Below, one piece after another: positions 40,751-54,292 of a stretch of 64,000 bases of DNA; position 1 is the first letter of the stretch; every line of letters begins with the position of its first letter. This DNA comes from Acanthopleura granulata (lineage: Eukaryota > Mollusca > Polyplacophora > Chitonida > Chitonidae). The DNA is taken from positions 7,371,642 through 7,435,641 of the forward strand of contig JABBOT010000004.1 of NCBI GenBank assembly GCA_016165875.1, in the 5' to 3' direction. The position numbers and the translations under genes were made by a program. The notes under the pieces are model-generated. The model did no database searches. It worked only from the letters and a program-made list of their open reading frames with translations, and had not been told where the DNA came from.

Positions 40751-40760
40751 CAAAAATATA
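40751..40760 (-). promoter_or_regulatory. TATA-like box upstream of the candidate TFAP2 first exon
   Basis: On the minus strand this reads TATATTTTTG, about 77-86 bases before the candidate ATG at 40674. Transcription would start about 25-30 bases downstream, near 40720-40730, leaving a 5' UTR of roughly 50 bases. A short (CA)n run lies directly upstream. The placement is suggestive, but AT-rich sequence makes such boxes common. Confidence 0.3.
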
Positions 40761-40779
40761 CCACACACACACACCGGCT

Positions 40780-41240
40780 GTAGCCTGGTATTCGCTCGCG
40801 GGCCAGTAGCTGCGGAGACGAGGGATAAAAATGTCAGCTTCACAGGCTTACAGACAATTATAAGCGGTTAATGCTCGGAGCGCAGTGGTTTCTGTCGGTG
40901 CAATATCCCCCTCGGAGAGCTGTCGTTCGGAGTAGTTGCCTGCGGAGAGTCACAACAATACAACACTCTGTGTACAATGTAGCTCGGAGTTATCAGAAGC
41001 GGGATAGAAACATATTACAGTCTCATGTTTTTGCCTCTGACATATATGTATAGATAGTCATCATTTGCAATGCGGACTGATTTAGATTCAAATGCAGTGC
41101 GCTGTGTCTGCCTACCGCGCGTCGTGATTGGCCCGTATTGCTGTAGCTGGCCGTCAGGGGGCGGTGCCATTGCTGACACCAAACCCATTAGGTTGTGCCT
41201 CACTGGCTGGAGCTGGCATCAAGCTCGCATAAACAGGCAG
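40780..41240 (-). promoter_or_regulatory. CpG-rich proximal promoter region of TFAP2 (candidate)
   Basis: This stretch is richer in GC and CpG than its surroundings and lies immediately upstream of the candidate first exon. It includes an inverted CCAAT motif (GATTGG, 41126-41131) and a GC box (GGGGGCGG, 41157-41164), both usual in animal promoters. No open frame here looks coding. The role is inferred from position and motifs only. Confidence 0.35.
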
Positions 41241-44200
41241 TCGCGAAACCCATCAGCTTTTCCGGTAAGTCAGTCTGCGATTTATAAAACCCGCATGTCT
41301 CCAGTGTTGCGTCATTTTGAATTCATCCTCCATTCATAGTGTGGGACAAAGTTGGTCCATGGAAACAAGAGAAAGTCCTCGAGGTATATTCAAATAACTC
41401 TAGACTCCAATAAAGCTTTGCTTGCAAAAAGTAAAATATTCTTGCAGGAGCAATCCTTTCCTTTGCATTGGAATCACAGTATTGGACTTCATTTTCGCAC
41501 CACATGGCCACTTCAGTAGCACTGCCTGGATGTTCTCATGCCAACTATCGTCTTACTCGCCGTTCCTGTTCTTCATCGAGTCTAAAAGTCTGATCTCGGG
41601 GCACCAGACTTAAAAGGAACGCGATGACAGCTTGGGGATATATGGGCGAGTGGTATAAATATATGAAATAAAATAACAGTACTGAATTACAGGGGATCAA
41701 GTCGGAAGCCTGCACGAAGAGCAAATACCGGATAATATGTCGAACAAAACTTGCTGCAGGTATCTTTTTAAGCCCACCCCTTTACACACGACCATTTAAC
41801 AACCGGCGCTCCTCGTGTAAAATATTTGAATAGTTCCCCGCTGAGAGGGAGTCACACAAACTGTACAGACACAACCCCGAATTCGTCAGTGAGAGGGGTG
41901 AAGTGTTAGCGTAACTAATGTCTTTACATTGAGAGGAATGTAAAATTTTCTTGAGGCAGTGGATGATTCCTCCACATGCACAAGTCTTAAACAGGCGTAT
42001 CTGGTAGTGGCCTGTGAAATCTGTGTGCAGTTTAACGGCTTATGTCTAACGTTCAATTTAAAAAAAGAATGTCACCAATACAAATATGTTTGCTCTGTAA
42101 CTGCTTTTGTAGCCTCCGCAGACACGGATTATCATAGCTGGCACAGATATGTTTATAGCGAATAATTCCACACACGGTCTTTTTGTACACCTCTATCTAA
42201 CTGCAAAACTGTAAAATACTGATGAAACTCATGAAGTTATATGATATGAGATCATATTAACAATTTATTAAATAATACAAATAAAGCAATGTAGGGAATA
42301 AAAAATATGCAAAAAACGTAATATAATTCAAAACAAAATAAAATCAATCACATTAAGTAAATGCTTATCTTAGGATAACATCCAAATGCTGGAACATGAA
42401 AACTGTAAAGGTTTATTACAGAACTACCATTAATTTCTTTCTTGGATCGTGCACAGTTAAGCTCACCTTGTGTTGGTGCTATTACTGGATGGTATAGATG
42501 TATACTGGCATTTTGGTGGGTTTTTGAACAGGTGGACTATCAGAGCTTCAGAGCTTGCGCTGAATGTCGCCCAAGGGTGGCTGTGACATATTACTTAGAG
42601 AGAGCCTTGAAAAAAAGCGATCATGTCATCCTGTTACATAATTGATTTTTCCAGCGTCTTAAACAAGTCCCATTGCAAGGTAGAGATATTGCCGAGAAAG
42701 GAGTCGTGATTTTTGGCTTTCCTTTTGTAAAGGCCGAACAGTTTCTGGTCCACAAAATGCTGTATGGCAGCAAGTTTTCCATCTCGAACTGAAAAAGCCC
42801 CTCGGCGGTGGGAATTTTTGTCATAAAACTCCTAGCGCTATTGAAGATTTTGAATTAAATTTGGCACGGGTGCCTGAACTAAGGATTGCTGGTTGAGGTG
42901 CCTCTGATTCTTTGATGTTCGCAGCGGCTAAGTGAAGTTTAAGATGGGAAGGGGGTGAGGGGAGATAGGGAGTGACGAGAGACCTGCCAATGACATGTAC
43001 CCGGAAAGAGTACAATGAACAGCTTGACGGAAATTGGCCTTTCTGGAAATATTATATCTTGATCAGCCTGCACAGTACTGATGTAAAATCATCATGTATA
43101 AGCTGCGTTGATCTTAGGAGCTACCACAAAATCTTGCAAACTCCTCATGATGTTAACCATTTTCCAAGTATTTAAGGCCACCCTGATACATATTCAACAC
43201 AAAAACTGATTAAGTGGTATCACTGAAAACCGTTTTCATTTTTTACCTCATTCCGTCCTACATTCTTACACATCTTCTTAGTTCTCTGGTGATTTGCGAT
43301 AAAAGTTGCTTTGAAATTTGTCTTGTGATCACCTTAGACGTTCATTATGGTGAACGACTGGTAGATGAATGTCGGTAACGACGCCATTTAGTTGATTAGT
43401 TAATTAACCAATTAATTTTTCATTATCAAGCACTGAATCTGAACAAGAGGATTTTGCTTGCAATGATAATTGAGATTTACCATGTTCTCATCTTAAACAA
43501 TTAGATAATAATGAATTATAGAACTGTGAAGTTAACAAGATGAAATGATGAGTTATAGGTCATTTGTGAGACTATTTCATTTCCAGAATTTGCTAATAAA
43601 ATTTACACATGCTAATGAATGCACCAAAATAAAGCAAGAGTGATTGTGAAGGAAGATAGTGTAATTTTGAGCCAAAAAGCAGATTGTTTGCAAATAAGGG
43701 AAACTGGGTGCAACCCATTTTGGCGTATGATGTATCCAAAGTGGTCATTGGTATACATGTCCAATATCAAGTTCAGAGAAGAACATTTCTGGTGAATATG
43801 GCAGTGAAAATATAAGAAAGGAAACATCAGAAAACATGTTGGGCGTAAGTTGGTGTCTAACCATTTTCACACCAAAATTTCTCGGAGTATGCCACAAGTG
43901 AGCATTATAAGATCACCATATCCTGAAGAAATATAGTAAATATGTTGTAATCGCATGTATGGCCTTCTTAACTGTGCAAGGGGTACAAATTTCAATGAAC
44001 CGAAAAAGGCAGATAAAAATCTCCTTTTAAATATGCCATGTTGCCATGAAAATGACCGTTGTAAAACATACCACATGCGTGTTAAGAGGTCAGTGATATT
44101 TCTGAAAACATTGCTTTGGAGACCGTGGTAAGACCCATATTGCCCATGTTATATAATATGGGAACAAGGTGACTTGGGCTATACAGGCGTCTTAAGGCAG

Positions 44201-44339
44201 CATAACTAGAGTGTGAAATGTCCGGCGCCGATGATCCACCAGCCGCAAGTGTCTGATGTCGTGCAGCGTCCATGAATTCCGTTTTACACAGCTGTCCCAA
44301 GACTGGGAGACTTACGTATCTTTTCACTGTGTGTTGTCA
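41241..44339. other. Upstream of candidate TFAP2 promoter; nothing coding seen
   Basis: AT-rich sequence with moderately complex patches at 41400-41900 and 42600-43000. No exon, repeat family or RNA gene is recognised. Confidence 0.5.
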
Positions 44340-46060
44340 TGGATGTTACCCTAGTTCCTTGGATTAGGAAAATTCTGTAAACAGAGAGACTCCAGTGGAA
44401 CACGTTTTGTGTTATGTCTGAGGTCAACGTGGAACATTTGGAGAATATATTCTAGTCTCTGGAAAATCCTCGAGTCATGGAGTCTTGAGTAGGAAAATGT
44501 TCCAACATCTCTGCAGTCGATCTCTCTGGGATTGGAAAGGATTGGTGTAATGGTGGTGAATATATGGTGTAAATATATGTAAAGTACAAAAAGGACCATT
44601 CTCAATGTCCCTGGAGTTTAAAATATATAGAATAAACGTATCTCGAGTAGATAATTTCTTTTCATTGTGTTTAGAGTAGAAAATGTCCATAATAACATCT
44701 TTGGAGTAGTTAATGTATGCTCTGCTGAAAATGTCTGAAAAAGCCTTTTTACAACGTTATCCGAATACAGTGTCAAGAGCATTTGCCATGGTGAGGCATG
44801 TCTTCTCTTCATCTGTTGTCACGTATGTTATCCCAGCCGAAAGTTACGACTTCTTCGTAAAACCGACAAATGTCCAGTATCAATGCCTTTCCAGTTTAGA
44901 ATATCATGTTTGGTGCCCAAGACTCTCAGGTTGAAATGTCTATAATACGAATCCCCCTACATGGAGAGTGCTGTGGAATGTGAAATGTATGGTATGAAAG
45001 TATCTCGGGTGTCAAAAACTTTTGATTAGGAAATGTCTGGTGTCAAAGACTCTGCAATAGGAAGTATCTGTTGTCAGTGTTTCAGGAGTTGGAAATGTCT
45101 CTTGGAAGACTGTGGGGTAGGAAATGACTGGCAACAAAGATTTTGGAAATGGAAAATGTCTTTTGTCATTGCCTGATGTGGAAGACTCTTGTGTTTGGTA
45201 TTAAAACTTGGCAGTAGGAAAGGTCTGATGTCACTCTGGAGTAAAAAATGCCTGGTGTCAGTCTCTGGGGTAGAAATTGGCTTGTGTCAAAGTGTCTGGA
45301 ACAGAAAATATCTGGTACTAAAAACCTTGGTGTAGGATGTATCTGGTGTCATTCTTGAGTAGGAAATGCCTGGTGTCATTTTTGACATAGGAGTAGGAAA
45401 TATGTGGTGTGAAGATCCCTGGAGTGGGAGATCTTGGTGCCAAAGACTGCAGAGTGGCAATGTATGGTGTCAAAGTATCTGGGGTTGGAAATAGCTGATC
45501 TCAGAGTCCACGGATTAGAAATATATCAACTTCAAAATCTGTGGAGTAGAACATGGTGTCTGGTGTCAAAGATTCTGGAGTAGGAAATATTTTGTATCAG
45601 AAACTCGGGATTAGGAAATGTCTGGTGCCGCAGTATCTGGAGAAATAGATATCTGGTGTCAAATATTTTAGAGTGGGAAAGGTCTGGTGCCATTTTATCT
45701 GAAGTAGGAAATATCTTGTGTCGAAGATACTGGTGTCAACAGCTGTGGTGTCAAAGTGTCTACAATGAGAAATGACGAGTCTCCACGTCTATGGAGTATA
45801 ATGCTTTGGCGTCAACGTCACTGGAGAGGAAAATATCTTGTGTCACCATTTTTGGAGTATACAAAATGTCTTTTGGCAACTTCTCCAAAGTAGTAAGCCG
45901 AAACGGTGGGTATAAACGCCTATCGAGAAGAAAATTTATGATGTTCATGCCCTGTGTCTTTATGTCTAGGTAATTTAAGTAGAAAATATCCGAATGTAAA
46001 CATGTCCAACGTGGAAAAAATCCTTGCAGTGTGAAGATGTGTAAAAAGGAAAACGTTCCG
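44340..46060 (+). repeat. Degenerate minisatellite, about 30-bp unit, about 1.7 kb
   Basis: A decayed tandem array fills this interval. The unit approximates tggagtaggaaatgtctgg followed by tgtcaaagactc, about 29-32 bases long. It is clearest from about 45000 to 45880, where consecutive units read taggaaatgtctggtgtcaa, taggaagtatctgttgtcag, ttggaaatgtctcttggaag and taggaaatgactggcaacaa. To the left (44340-44990) the same words recur with more divergence and spacing. Roughly 50 units would fit. All frames contain stops, so it is not a coding repeat. The units differ from each other at many positions, so the array looks old rather than recently expanded. It lies about 3 kb upstream of the candidate TFAP2 promoter. 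Confidence 0.8.
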
Positions 46061-47389
46061 TTTCCACATGCTGGGTGTTATATTTAGGGTGAATGGCAGA
46101 GAAATTCAGAAATTTAGTTACTTTTATATTTTGAATATCTAAACATGCAGTTCTTTTTAAATTGATATTTCACTGTAACTTACACTTCATCTGGTTAAGG
46201 CACCAAACATTAACATCTACAATAATGGGGGAAATGAATTTTATTAGTGTTTTTTTCCTAAGGAATCTTTATCTGGATTTGAATATATACTAATGATAAC
46301 ATTTTACTTTGATGAATGTACAGTATGTCATCAACCTGATTATGAAAATGAATACAGTACTTTGAAACCATCATAGTCGCTGTTGTGATTGAATTAGCCA
46401 TTGTCCATATCTGTGTTTAATGTGTAGAAGCGTTTATTCATGATAAATGTCACCCTGTTTAAAAATAATTTGATGTATATAGAGTGTGTGTGCCTGTGTG
46501 TGTGTTTGTTTTAGTACGTTAAGCGCTGCCACAGTGTACGTTTACTCAGAGAAATTGGGCAAAAGGTGAAGAATATTTAGAACAAAACAATTCTTCTTAA
46601 TCTCCAGCGCTATTTATGGTTATAAGTATGACCCGCTGAGGAACAAAGGCCGTTCAAACCTCTTGCTTGGACGTAACTGCCTTTAATCTTGTCTCCTTTC
46701 TAATCCTACCCTGAGTCATTTGCAAATTAAATTTCGACAACGAGGAGCAAATCATAGCTCAGGGCAATCCATTTCCAGATTTTCATTGGGTTTCATTTTT
46801 GTTTCCATTCTGCATTACTGCAACGATTTGTTGACCTCACGCACTTGTGTTCACAGTCCAGCTACACCAGGCTATACATAATAAAAGTAATAATTCTAGG
46901 TTTCTCCAGAAATAAAGATAGAAACAAAGCTAGAACTTAGTTTACAAGTAACAAAGAAATTTTATGAATAATAACAGCCAGTCAGTTACCGTTAAATGTA
47001 AAGCTTTTAAGACTGATATAGTATGAAATTCCCATTGTTTAAAATCTCTTTGTTTACACAAAAACAACGTGTTTCCACTCTTAACAATGCCATCTTTCAG
47101 AAACAGACATATATAAGAAATGTTAGTAAGATATCATCTACGGCGTATTTAGAATTCGCCCAGTTTTGTGAATGTTTTGATTCAATAAAAGGGGCAGACA
47201 ACTGAAAGAGTCGGCAGGATACGTGCTTTCAAACATTCCCTTGACGCACTAGTGATTTATCAATCGTCTTCCTTAGTGCCTCATGGTCATAATTCGGAAT
47301 GTGATACGCTATCACCTTCAAAAAATAGAAAGAACGACAAAGACAAAACTTGTGACACTGTAATTAAAACTTAATTCCGGCTCTTCCTA

Positions 47390-47780
47390 TACACCTTTAT
47401 TGCCCTGATTCGGGAACTGCTGGTTTGGTCGTAGTTGGAGGCAATCGTATGTCATCAAAAGAGATCTGTTACAAGCCTGGCCATTTACCCGTCAGACAGC
47501 CACTTCCCCGCGGGTCACCCAACCTAACATGGCGGCGGAAAAATGAAATATTTATCCAGGATACCTCTGTCAGTTTGCTAGCTGAAAATTAAGGAGAGGA
47601 AATCAGAGGCATGTGTCATTGGCTGATGGCGCTGGCAGGATGATTGCTCAAAATGACAGATTAATCAACGACTTCTAACGTTGAGACAGGTGCGAGTGCC
47701 CCAACGTCAAACCCAAAGTCTGACTTGTGGCATTTCTGGCCCGCCATGTACATTCATCATCACATCCTGCTGCGTTCTTA
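47390..47780. promoter_or_regulatory. Candidate regulatory block upstream of TFAP2
   Basis: Non-repetitive sequence with higher GC, including atggcggcgg, cattggctgatggcgctgg and a homeodomain-like gattaatcaa. No open frame or splice edges support coding. The role is inferred. Confidence 0.22.
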
Positions 47781-50700
47781 ACGGACACTGTGCACATGCA
47801 ATAAAAATATAAATTTTGTTTGACTTTTTTTTTTCAGGACTGGCGACGAGATGAATATGCACCCAATCTGTCAGTATGAACGTTCATCGGTGCCATTGAC
47901 CAACGCCATTGAAACACCAGGGATACTGTAATATTTAACAATTTCGCTGATCTCGATTAACCAGCTCATCAAGCGAAAAATCCATCGATTTCTCATGCAA
48001 CACATTAATATTATCAAAAGATAAAATGATTAGGTCACGGTTTTCCTGTGTCACTTTAGTTTGCACATATGATTTCTTTCATTTTTGTGGTACTGCACTT
48101 ACCATGTAATTTCCTCCAGTATCAAAGTAACCATATTTGTGGTATATACTCAGAAGTAAACTTGTTCAGAAGACCTGTCTGCTAAGGGTTAGGTAAAACT
48201 TTCCTTAGTCTTCCCCATCTTACTGAATGCAGACTATCGTTTAGTACCGCCAAATATTCAATTCATACAGCAGCCGGCAAAACCACACTTTCCTCAGTAC
48301 AAATGTGGTAAACAGAACCGAGAAAATTTGATATATGGTCTAACTTGATAAATTTATAGTTGCTCATATTGGATAAATATTAAAAAAATATATTGCAATG
48401 TTTTAATAGCTTATAAAGTTTGCATCTTCGCATTAAAATACACTTGACTGTGAGACACTGCTGATGCAACACGAACGTATAGTATATTGGGTTTTTTTTT
48501 TAATAAATGGAAATTCTGATGCATAAACAAACCACAAGTAATATTTATCTTTCCAATTCCATTTGCACTCCCTAAACTTGAGTGTATTTTTGTCGCGGAA
48601 TTTAAACATACTCCATATTGAAATGTTTCCGGTACTTCTTTAATTATTTTCGCTTTTTCTGAATTTTAATGATTTATTTCATATAAATTGACGAAACGAA
48701 AGAGAGACAAACAAGACAGCCGCCCCGGCTACGTTGAGTCCGTCAACACATACTAAAAATAATAAGTAGTACCATAAAGGTTTCAGTCAGCCTAATGACA
48801 TTCATTATGCTGCTCTCTATAGGAAAACACCAGCTTTAAACTGTTGACGAAATCTATTACTGCAAACATACAAGAGAGAGTTTTAAATTTTATAGTATGA
48901 TGTTGGATAACCAAATATTTGTACCCAACACGCCTTTTTATGATCATCCACGGTTGCGGTATAACACAAAATAAGTCCTATTGTTACCAAGCTTTAATAT
49001 CAATATTGCTGATGTTTCAGTGTAATCTCTCGGGTGATTTGTTTTGTGTTCGTGCGGCCTGACTTCAGCTATATCAGAGACACGCACATTTGGTGCCCTA
49101 TCTGGGCTAATATTTCTCCTCACATTTAGTGTAGACCAGAAAAACAAGGTTGGCCATCAAAGCCTTCGAGACATGAACTGCTGTTTATCCTGGTTTTTTC
49201 TTCTCCCTGTCGTGACATAAATTGGACATAAATGTTTGGTTCCAATGGTCATTTTTACAATGACTAACATTAACACACATTTTACTTATTAATGAATAAT
49301 AATGTTTGACTACTAAAAGAGAGGGCAAGATTTCGCACAAAAGACATTGAAGAGACAATGGGAAATGCTGTCTTCAATAGATAAACGTTGCTAATGATGA
49401 CACGTTTCGATGCCAATATTTTGCGAAGGTTTTGCTAGATAATTTTAATAAAATTCCTCTCACAATATTTTTCGGAAGACTAAGCATAAATGCGGACGTT
49501 GGTTGGTACGTTCTTGTCAACCAGTACTACCGGAAGTGAGTCGCACGTGCTCACTCATCTTGGAAGATCTTATTTTAGGATTCTTCCGCATGAGTGAGTA
49601 GTTCAGGGGAAAGTCGGTATCAATTTCCGACTCGAAGCAATAAAACAGTGATTGTTCGGCTGGCGAGAGACAAAGACAAATAGCGAGACTGGTGTTGACC
49701 GACGCTCCCTATCAAATATGTATAATACCATTCACACACACTTCCGGCCTCGACAACAGACAGTTAGGGTTGTGAAACTCAAATCGCCGAGAAAATGGAG
49801 ACTGTGGTAATCACCAGCATATCAGATCATCGACGATACTCCTGTTGAGGTCAAAAGCTTGCAAACACAAGACGTGCATCACAACTCATCACCTCCGTCA
49901 GAAAGTTACAGATTCGTGCCGTGCCGGCATACATTTATGATGATAAACCACCCGCTCTATTTATATCACTTAATAATTCTTCCAAATTCTTAGTTTCTGG
50001 TCTGATATAGACATAGTTTACAAATTAGGGAGGAAATTAACTATTTATTTTTCTTGTCTACTTCATGTCATTTATCTCTTTTGTTGTGTTTTATCTAAAA
50101 TATTATCGATACAAGGCTCGTATCTTGTTGATATTCATTATGGCTGCGTTTCTGACATCTTGAATGTGGTGTTTTTGGATTCTGATTTAATGCTAAAATG
50201 CGTTATTGGACAAAACTAAGGTCGCAACCCTAAAGCTGACATAGTGTAATCTTTGCAAGATTTTACAGTGCTAAATTTATGACTAGTGTGGACAACCGAA
50301 AACGGGATATCCCTGTTCTAGTGATAGTGATAATTATATTTTAATATTAGGATTGGAAAGGGATCAAATCTTACCAGGCTTTGTCGGTGATTCCTAAAAG
50401 ACATCCGCGTGATCTGATGTTTCTATCAAGTTTTGTAGATTTATCTCAATGCTGGTAAAATATTAGCTTGGAATAGACCGATACATTTCAGTGATTTATT
50501 CATTCACTGGATCACGAATGAGTCTATAGTGTATTATTATGCGTCAGTGCTACATTGTAGGCATTGTTTGAGATATGTTATATGTTATGGAAAAAAAGGA
50601 GAAAAAAATACCGCTGATTGGAAATAGCTTTTAAGGCCTACTCCGGACACACGTCATATTTCATTAGCCCTAGCCCGGCTTCCGAGTCTTTGCCCTAAAG

Positions 50701-53700
50701 GCAAGCCGGCCCAAGAAAGTTCGCCTCTAAATACTGTTAGCCCAAATGATAGAAGAGTGGAAAGGTTCAAGCTGCCACGTGGAAAGTCATTTTCACGTTG
50801 TGTTTTCGCTTCGTAGTTAGTTCCTTGTTTTATAATGAGCCGGCCTCTCTTTTCCTCCACGTTAAAAAAAAGCGGCCACGGACTTGATGACACCGTTGGA
50901 TTGGAAATTAACCAGTCGAAACAAAGATCAGTCAGAGTACAATGATTTTGGGGGGGGGGCGGGTTGGAAAATTGGGGTAATTTGTGCCTTCGGATTGTCA
51001 CCAGCGTGTTGGGTCCATCAAGTCTGCTGCCCTTCTCGACTGTGTCAAATGCTGGCGAGAGCTCTCAAACGGAACGGAACTTGATCTGTTCCTTTATACG
51101 CTCGTTATCCCATTGTCCAACGCATCACTGACCCGACATAGATACTTTTGTTTCTGGTAAACTTTGAAATCCGGGTCTCACGAGAAGCCATTTCCTCCAG
51201 GTGAAACTGACTAAGTTTCCTTTAATTCCATCCTGCCAAAGCTGTATTATGATAAGAAAAATCTTCACTCCTAAATTCGGTACGGAATACTTATATTAGT
51301 CCATGAGTTGATGATTGACATTGAAGTAGGTAATTAGTTCATGATTTGCTTGTGCACATGGAAAATGAATTTGATTTAAATTCTTATTTGTGACAAACCT
51401 GTCTCACATGTAGGCTCCGATATCAAACTGTGCCATAGTTTGTTCACCTACACAACATAGTATTAGTGCTTCAAACACTGCAAAGATTATTCGCCCTCTA
51501 CAGAGTTTGCCTCTCTACTCCATAGAATCTCTTTACCGGGATTATAGACAATGGCTAAAGGCTATGCGAAGCTAAAATAACAGCCAGAGTGGAGGGATTG
51601 AGTTAGATTAATCTGAGTGTATGTCTCTAGCTCTCTCTTAAAGTAAATAATCACATACAGTTACGTCCGGAGGCATGAGGAAATCGTATGGATACGATTG
51701 ACTCTGAGTCACTTAGGGGACCCAAAGCCGGGCCAAATTGCCCGGAATCGCTGCATACGAAAATAAACTCTGCCACGACGATAGCAACGAAGGTAGAATC
51801 TTACCCACCATTTTCAATATATGGTAAGTAATTTATATGTGTTTACACTCGGTCGTAGACACATCAAATCGTCAATCCTGTCTTGAGTTCTTTATTTCAG
51901 GACTTGTAACAGCCTACTGTGCATTTTCTCACTTTCAAGTCTTCGTCACGTTCTCACTTCACTTCTCAGGTGTATATTTTCCTGGTGGAGGTTCAAAAGT
52001 GAAATATGTACACGTGACACAAGGTAATCTAAATGTCAATACTTCATACTCTGAAGAAATGCGCCATCGGTCATTGGCATGCATGAGGACGGTGAGTGTC
52101 CCTGTCCATGATATCCAGTGACCCGAAGGAAGAATTTTAACACGAGCCATTTCATCTTTCACTTTTCTTCTTCATAAGTAGCTACAGAGAATGACCATCT
52201 CTTGCTATGTAGTCTAAGCATTGATTGTGTATAAAGGAGAACATCAAACCAGAGCGTTAATTAGAGCAAAGACAACAGACAGACATCACTGATCAGGAAT
52301 GGTTTAGAATTATTGTGTTAGTTAGCCATGCGAAACATTGCTCTCCGCCAAGCCAGTATAGGTGACGTCTTTACATCATTCTGAAATAAAGACAAATGTT
52401 GAAATATCAATTTTGTAAACGATCGGTTCAGATGTTACATATACAATAAATCATTTTATTTTTATGGGATGTTTCAGAACCTTTATCTCTTGTTTTAGCC
52501 AACTCCTCTTGAAGTAGTGTTTGTTGATAACCAATGAGTTATCCCTATCTTTAACAGAATTTGCCCGACCAACACCAATAATTGTCCGTGTTTCTATTGT
52601 AACACACCTGGACAGGAAAAATATCTTCTCTGTAAGTGGCTGCAGGAAATAATCCTACAAATGCTTGGTCTTCATCTTTCGCAAAAATATGAATATTGCT
52701 GTTTATATATATTTCCAAAATGCAAAACAGTATACCTTTTTTTTTCCTTTAAAAAAAACCTTGACAACATGCAATACTTTTCACTTTCCGATTAAACGCA
52801 CTGTAAAGTAAATGCAAAAAACAAAATAGGTAAAGCACTAATTGGCTAATGCATGGCGGCAACAATTATGTCTCAGGAGAGCATTTGCACTCAGCTGTTA
52901 ATCTATGTCCATCTTTATTCGGCTTGAGGATATGTGTGCCGCTAATGAAAGCCTGATATAGATATTACATAGATATAGAAAAACCCAGTTCGCTGATTAG
53001 CTCCATTTCTGTTGTTCCTTTTTCTATATATAGGGGGCTATAGACTATTTATTGTGCCGTAAGTCAGAAATGCGTTTTTCCTTCTTTGACATATATAAAT
53101 TTTTCTTCAAATTTGTCATTATAGTTCGTGGCCTTGAACTTTTGCGTTCTGGATAAAAACAGTAAAATCCGACATCAGCCTACCACCATGCAGTCAGAAA
53201 ATGAAAAACGTTCTAAGCAGAGAACTGTAGTATACATTCCCAGTCTAATCATGAGAGAAGCATGCTGCTGATTTTCAGTCATATAAAGAGAAGAAAACGT
53301 CTCGATACTCCGTCTCAAACCATAATGTCCCGATTCATAACAAACTTTAATCTCACTTCTTTGGCAAATGTACATGTGTGAAATGACTTGGTACTGTCAT
53401 TAGTATATAGTATATGACTATAACAGAATAACACCTTTAACGCGTGCCACATGTAATCGACACGATATGGCTATAATACTGTCGAGGTGACCTTACACCA
53501 TAATCATTCATCTCAATGTGCAGTAATGACTTTAACGAATAATTATAGTCTTTCCATGTGCCAATTTAAGCCTGTGCTTGATAATGTCGCAGACTTCCGA
53601 TAAAACTAGATGTAGACATCTTTGTTGAAGAAGTGAAACCGGTATGCTGGTTTGTTAATGTCAATGTCGAAATATTCATAAATGCAGACGCACTGTCCAC

Positions 53701-54210
53701 TTGTTTCCTACTTAAATGTGTACGGCACCTGGTTTGTCTTTATTTCTCACGACTTCACTTGTAGCCGCATACTTCTTTACACAGTTAAACTTTATATGAA
53801 CAGGCAACTGTACAGTGACGAAAAGCCATGTGTCCTGCATGTGTTCATGAATGGAGACAAGGGATTGGTTTCCGAGAGGCCTTCCTAGTTCTGCTTTTAA
53901 GGGTTAAATATTTCAGTTTGCAGACAAGAGTCAGCAGACAAAAAGGGTCAAAAGCTAGGCGGCGATGTTTGGCAGTACAAGTGGATAGTGAAGTGGAGAG
54001 CGCTTCGTAGGCTGTTCCCAAAGTTTCAAGTTTCACATGGCCTGCACTTGGAACTACTGTCGATGTTTAAGAAACAAGGGGATGGGCAATATGTTAGTAG
54101 ATTTAAAGGAACAACAATGACTGAGCAACAGCTTTGAGGAGCAAGACAATTTCCGTGGAAGGATGGATGTTCATATAAATACTCAAACGTTTTGTTTTGG
54201 ATAATTCTGT

Positions 54211-54292
54211 ATTCTTTTTTTGTATTTTTTTTTCTTTGTTTTTTTCTTTGTTTTTTTTTTTTGTTTTTTTGTTTTTTCTTTTTTGTTTTTTA
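54211..54292. repeat. T-rich low-complexity tract with regular G/C interruptions
   Basis: About 80 bases of almost pure T broken by single G or C bases (tctttg, tttgtttt words). It is simple-sequence DNA with no coding potential. Confidence 0.93.

Noticed and set aside
44340..46060. Repeat array considered as CRISPR or as a coding repeat
   Set aside because: Units are contiguous and degenerate with no unique spacers, and all frames contain stops.
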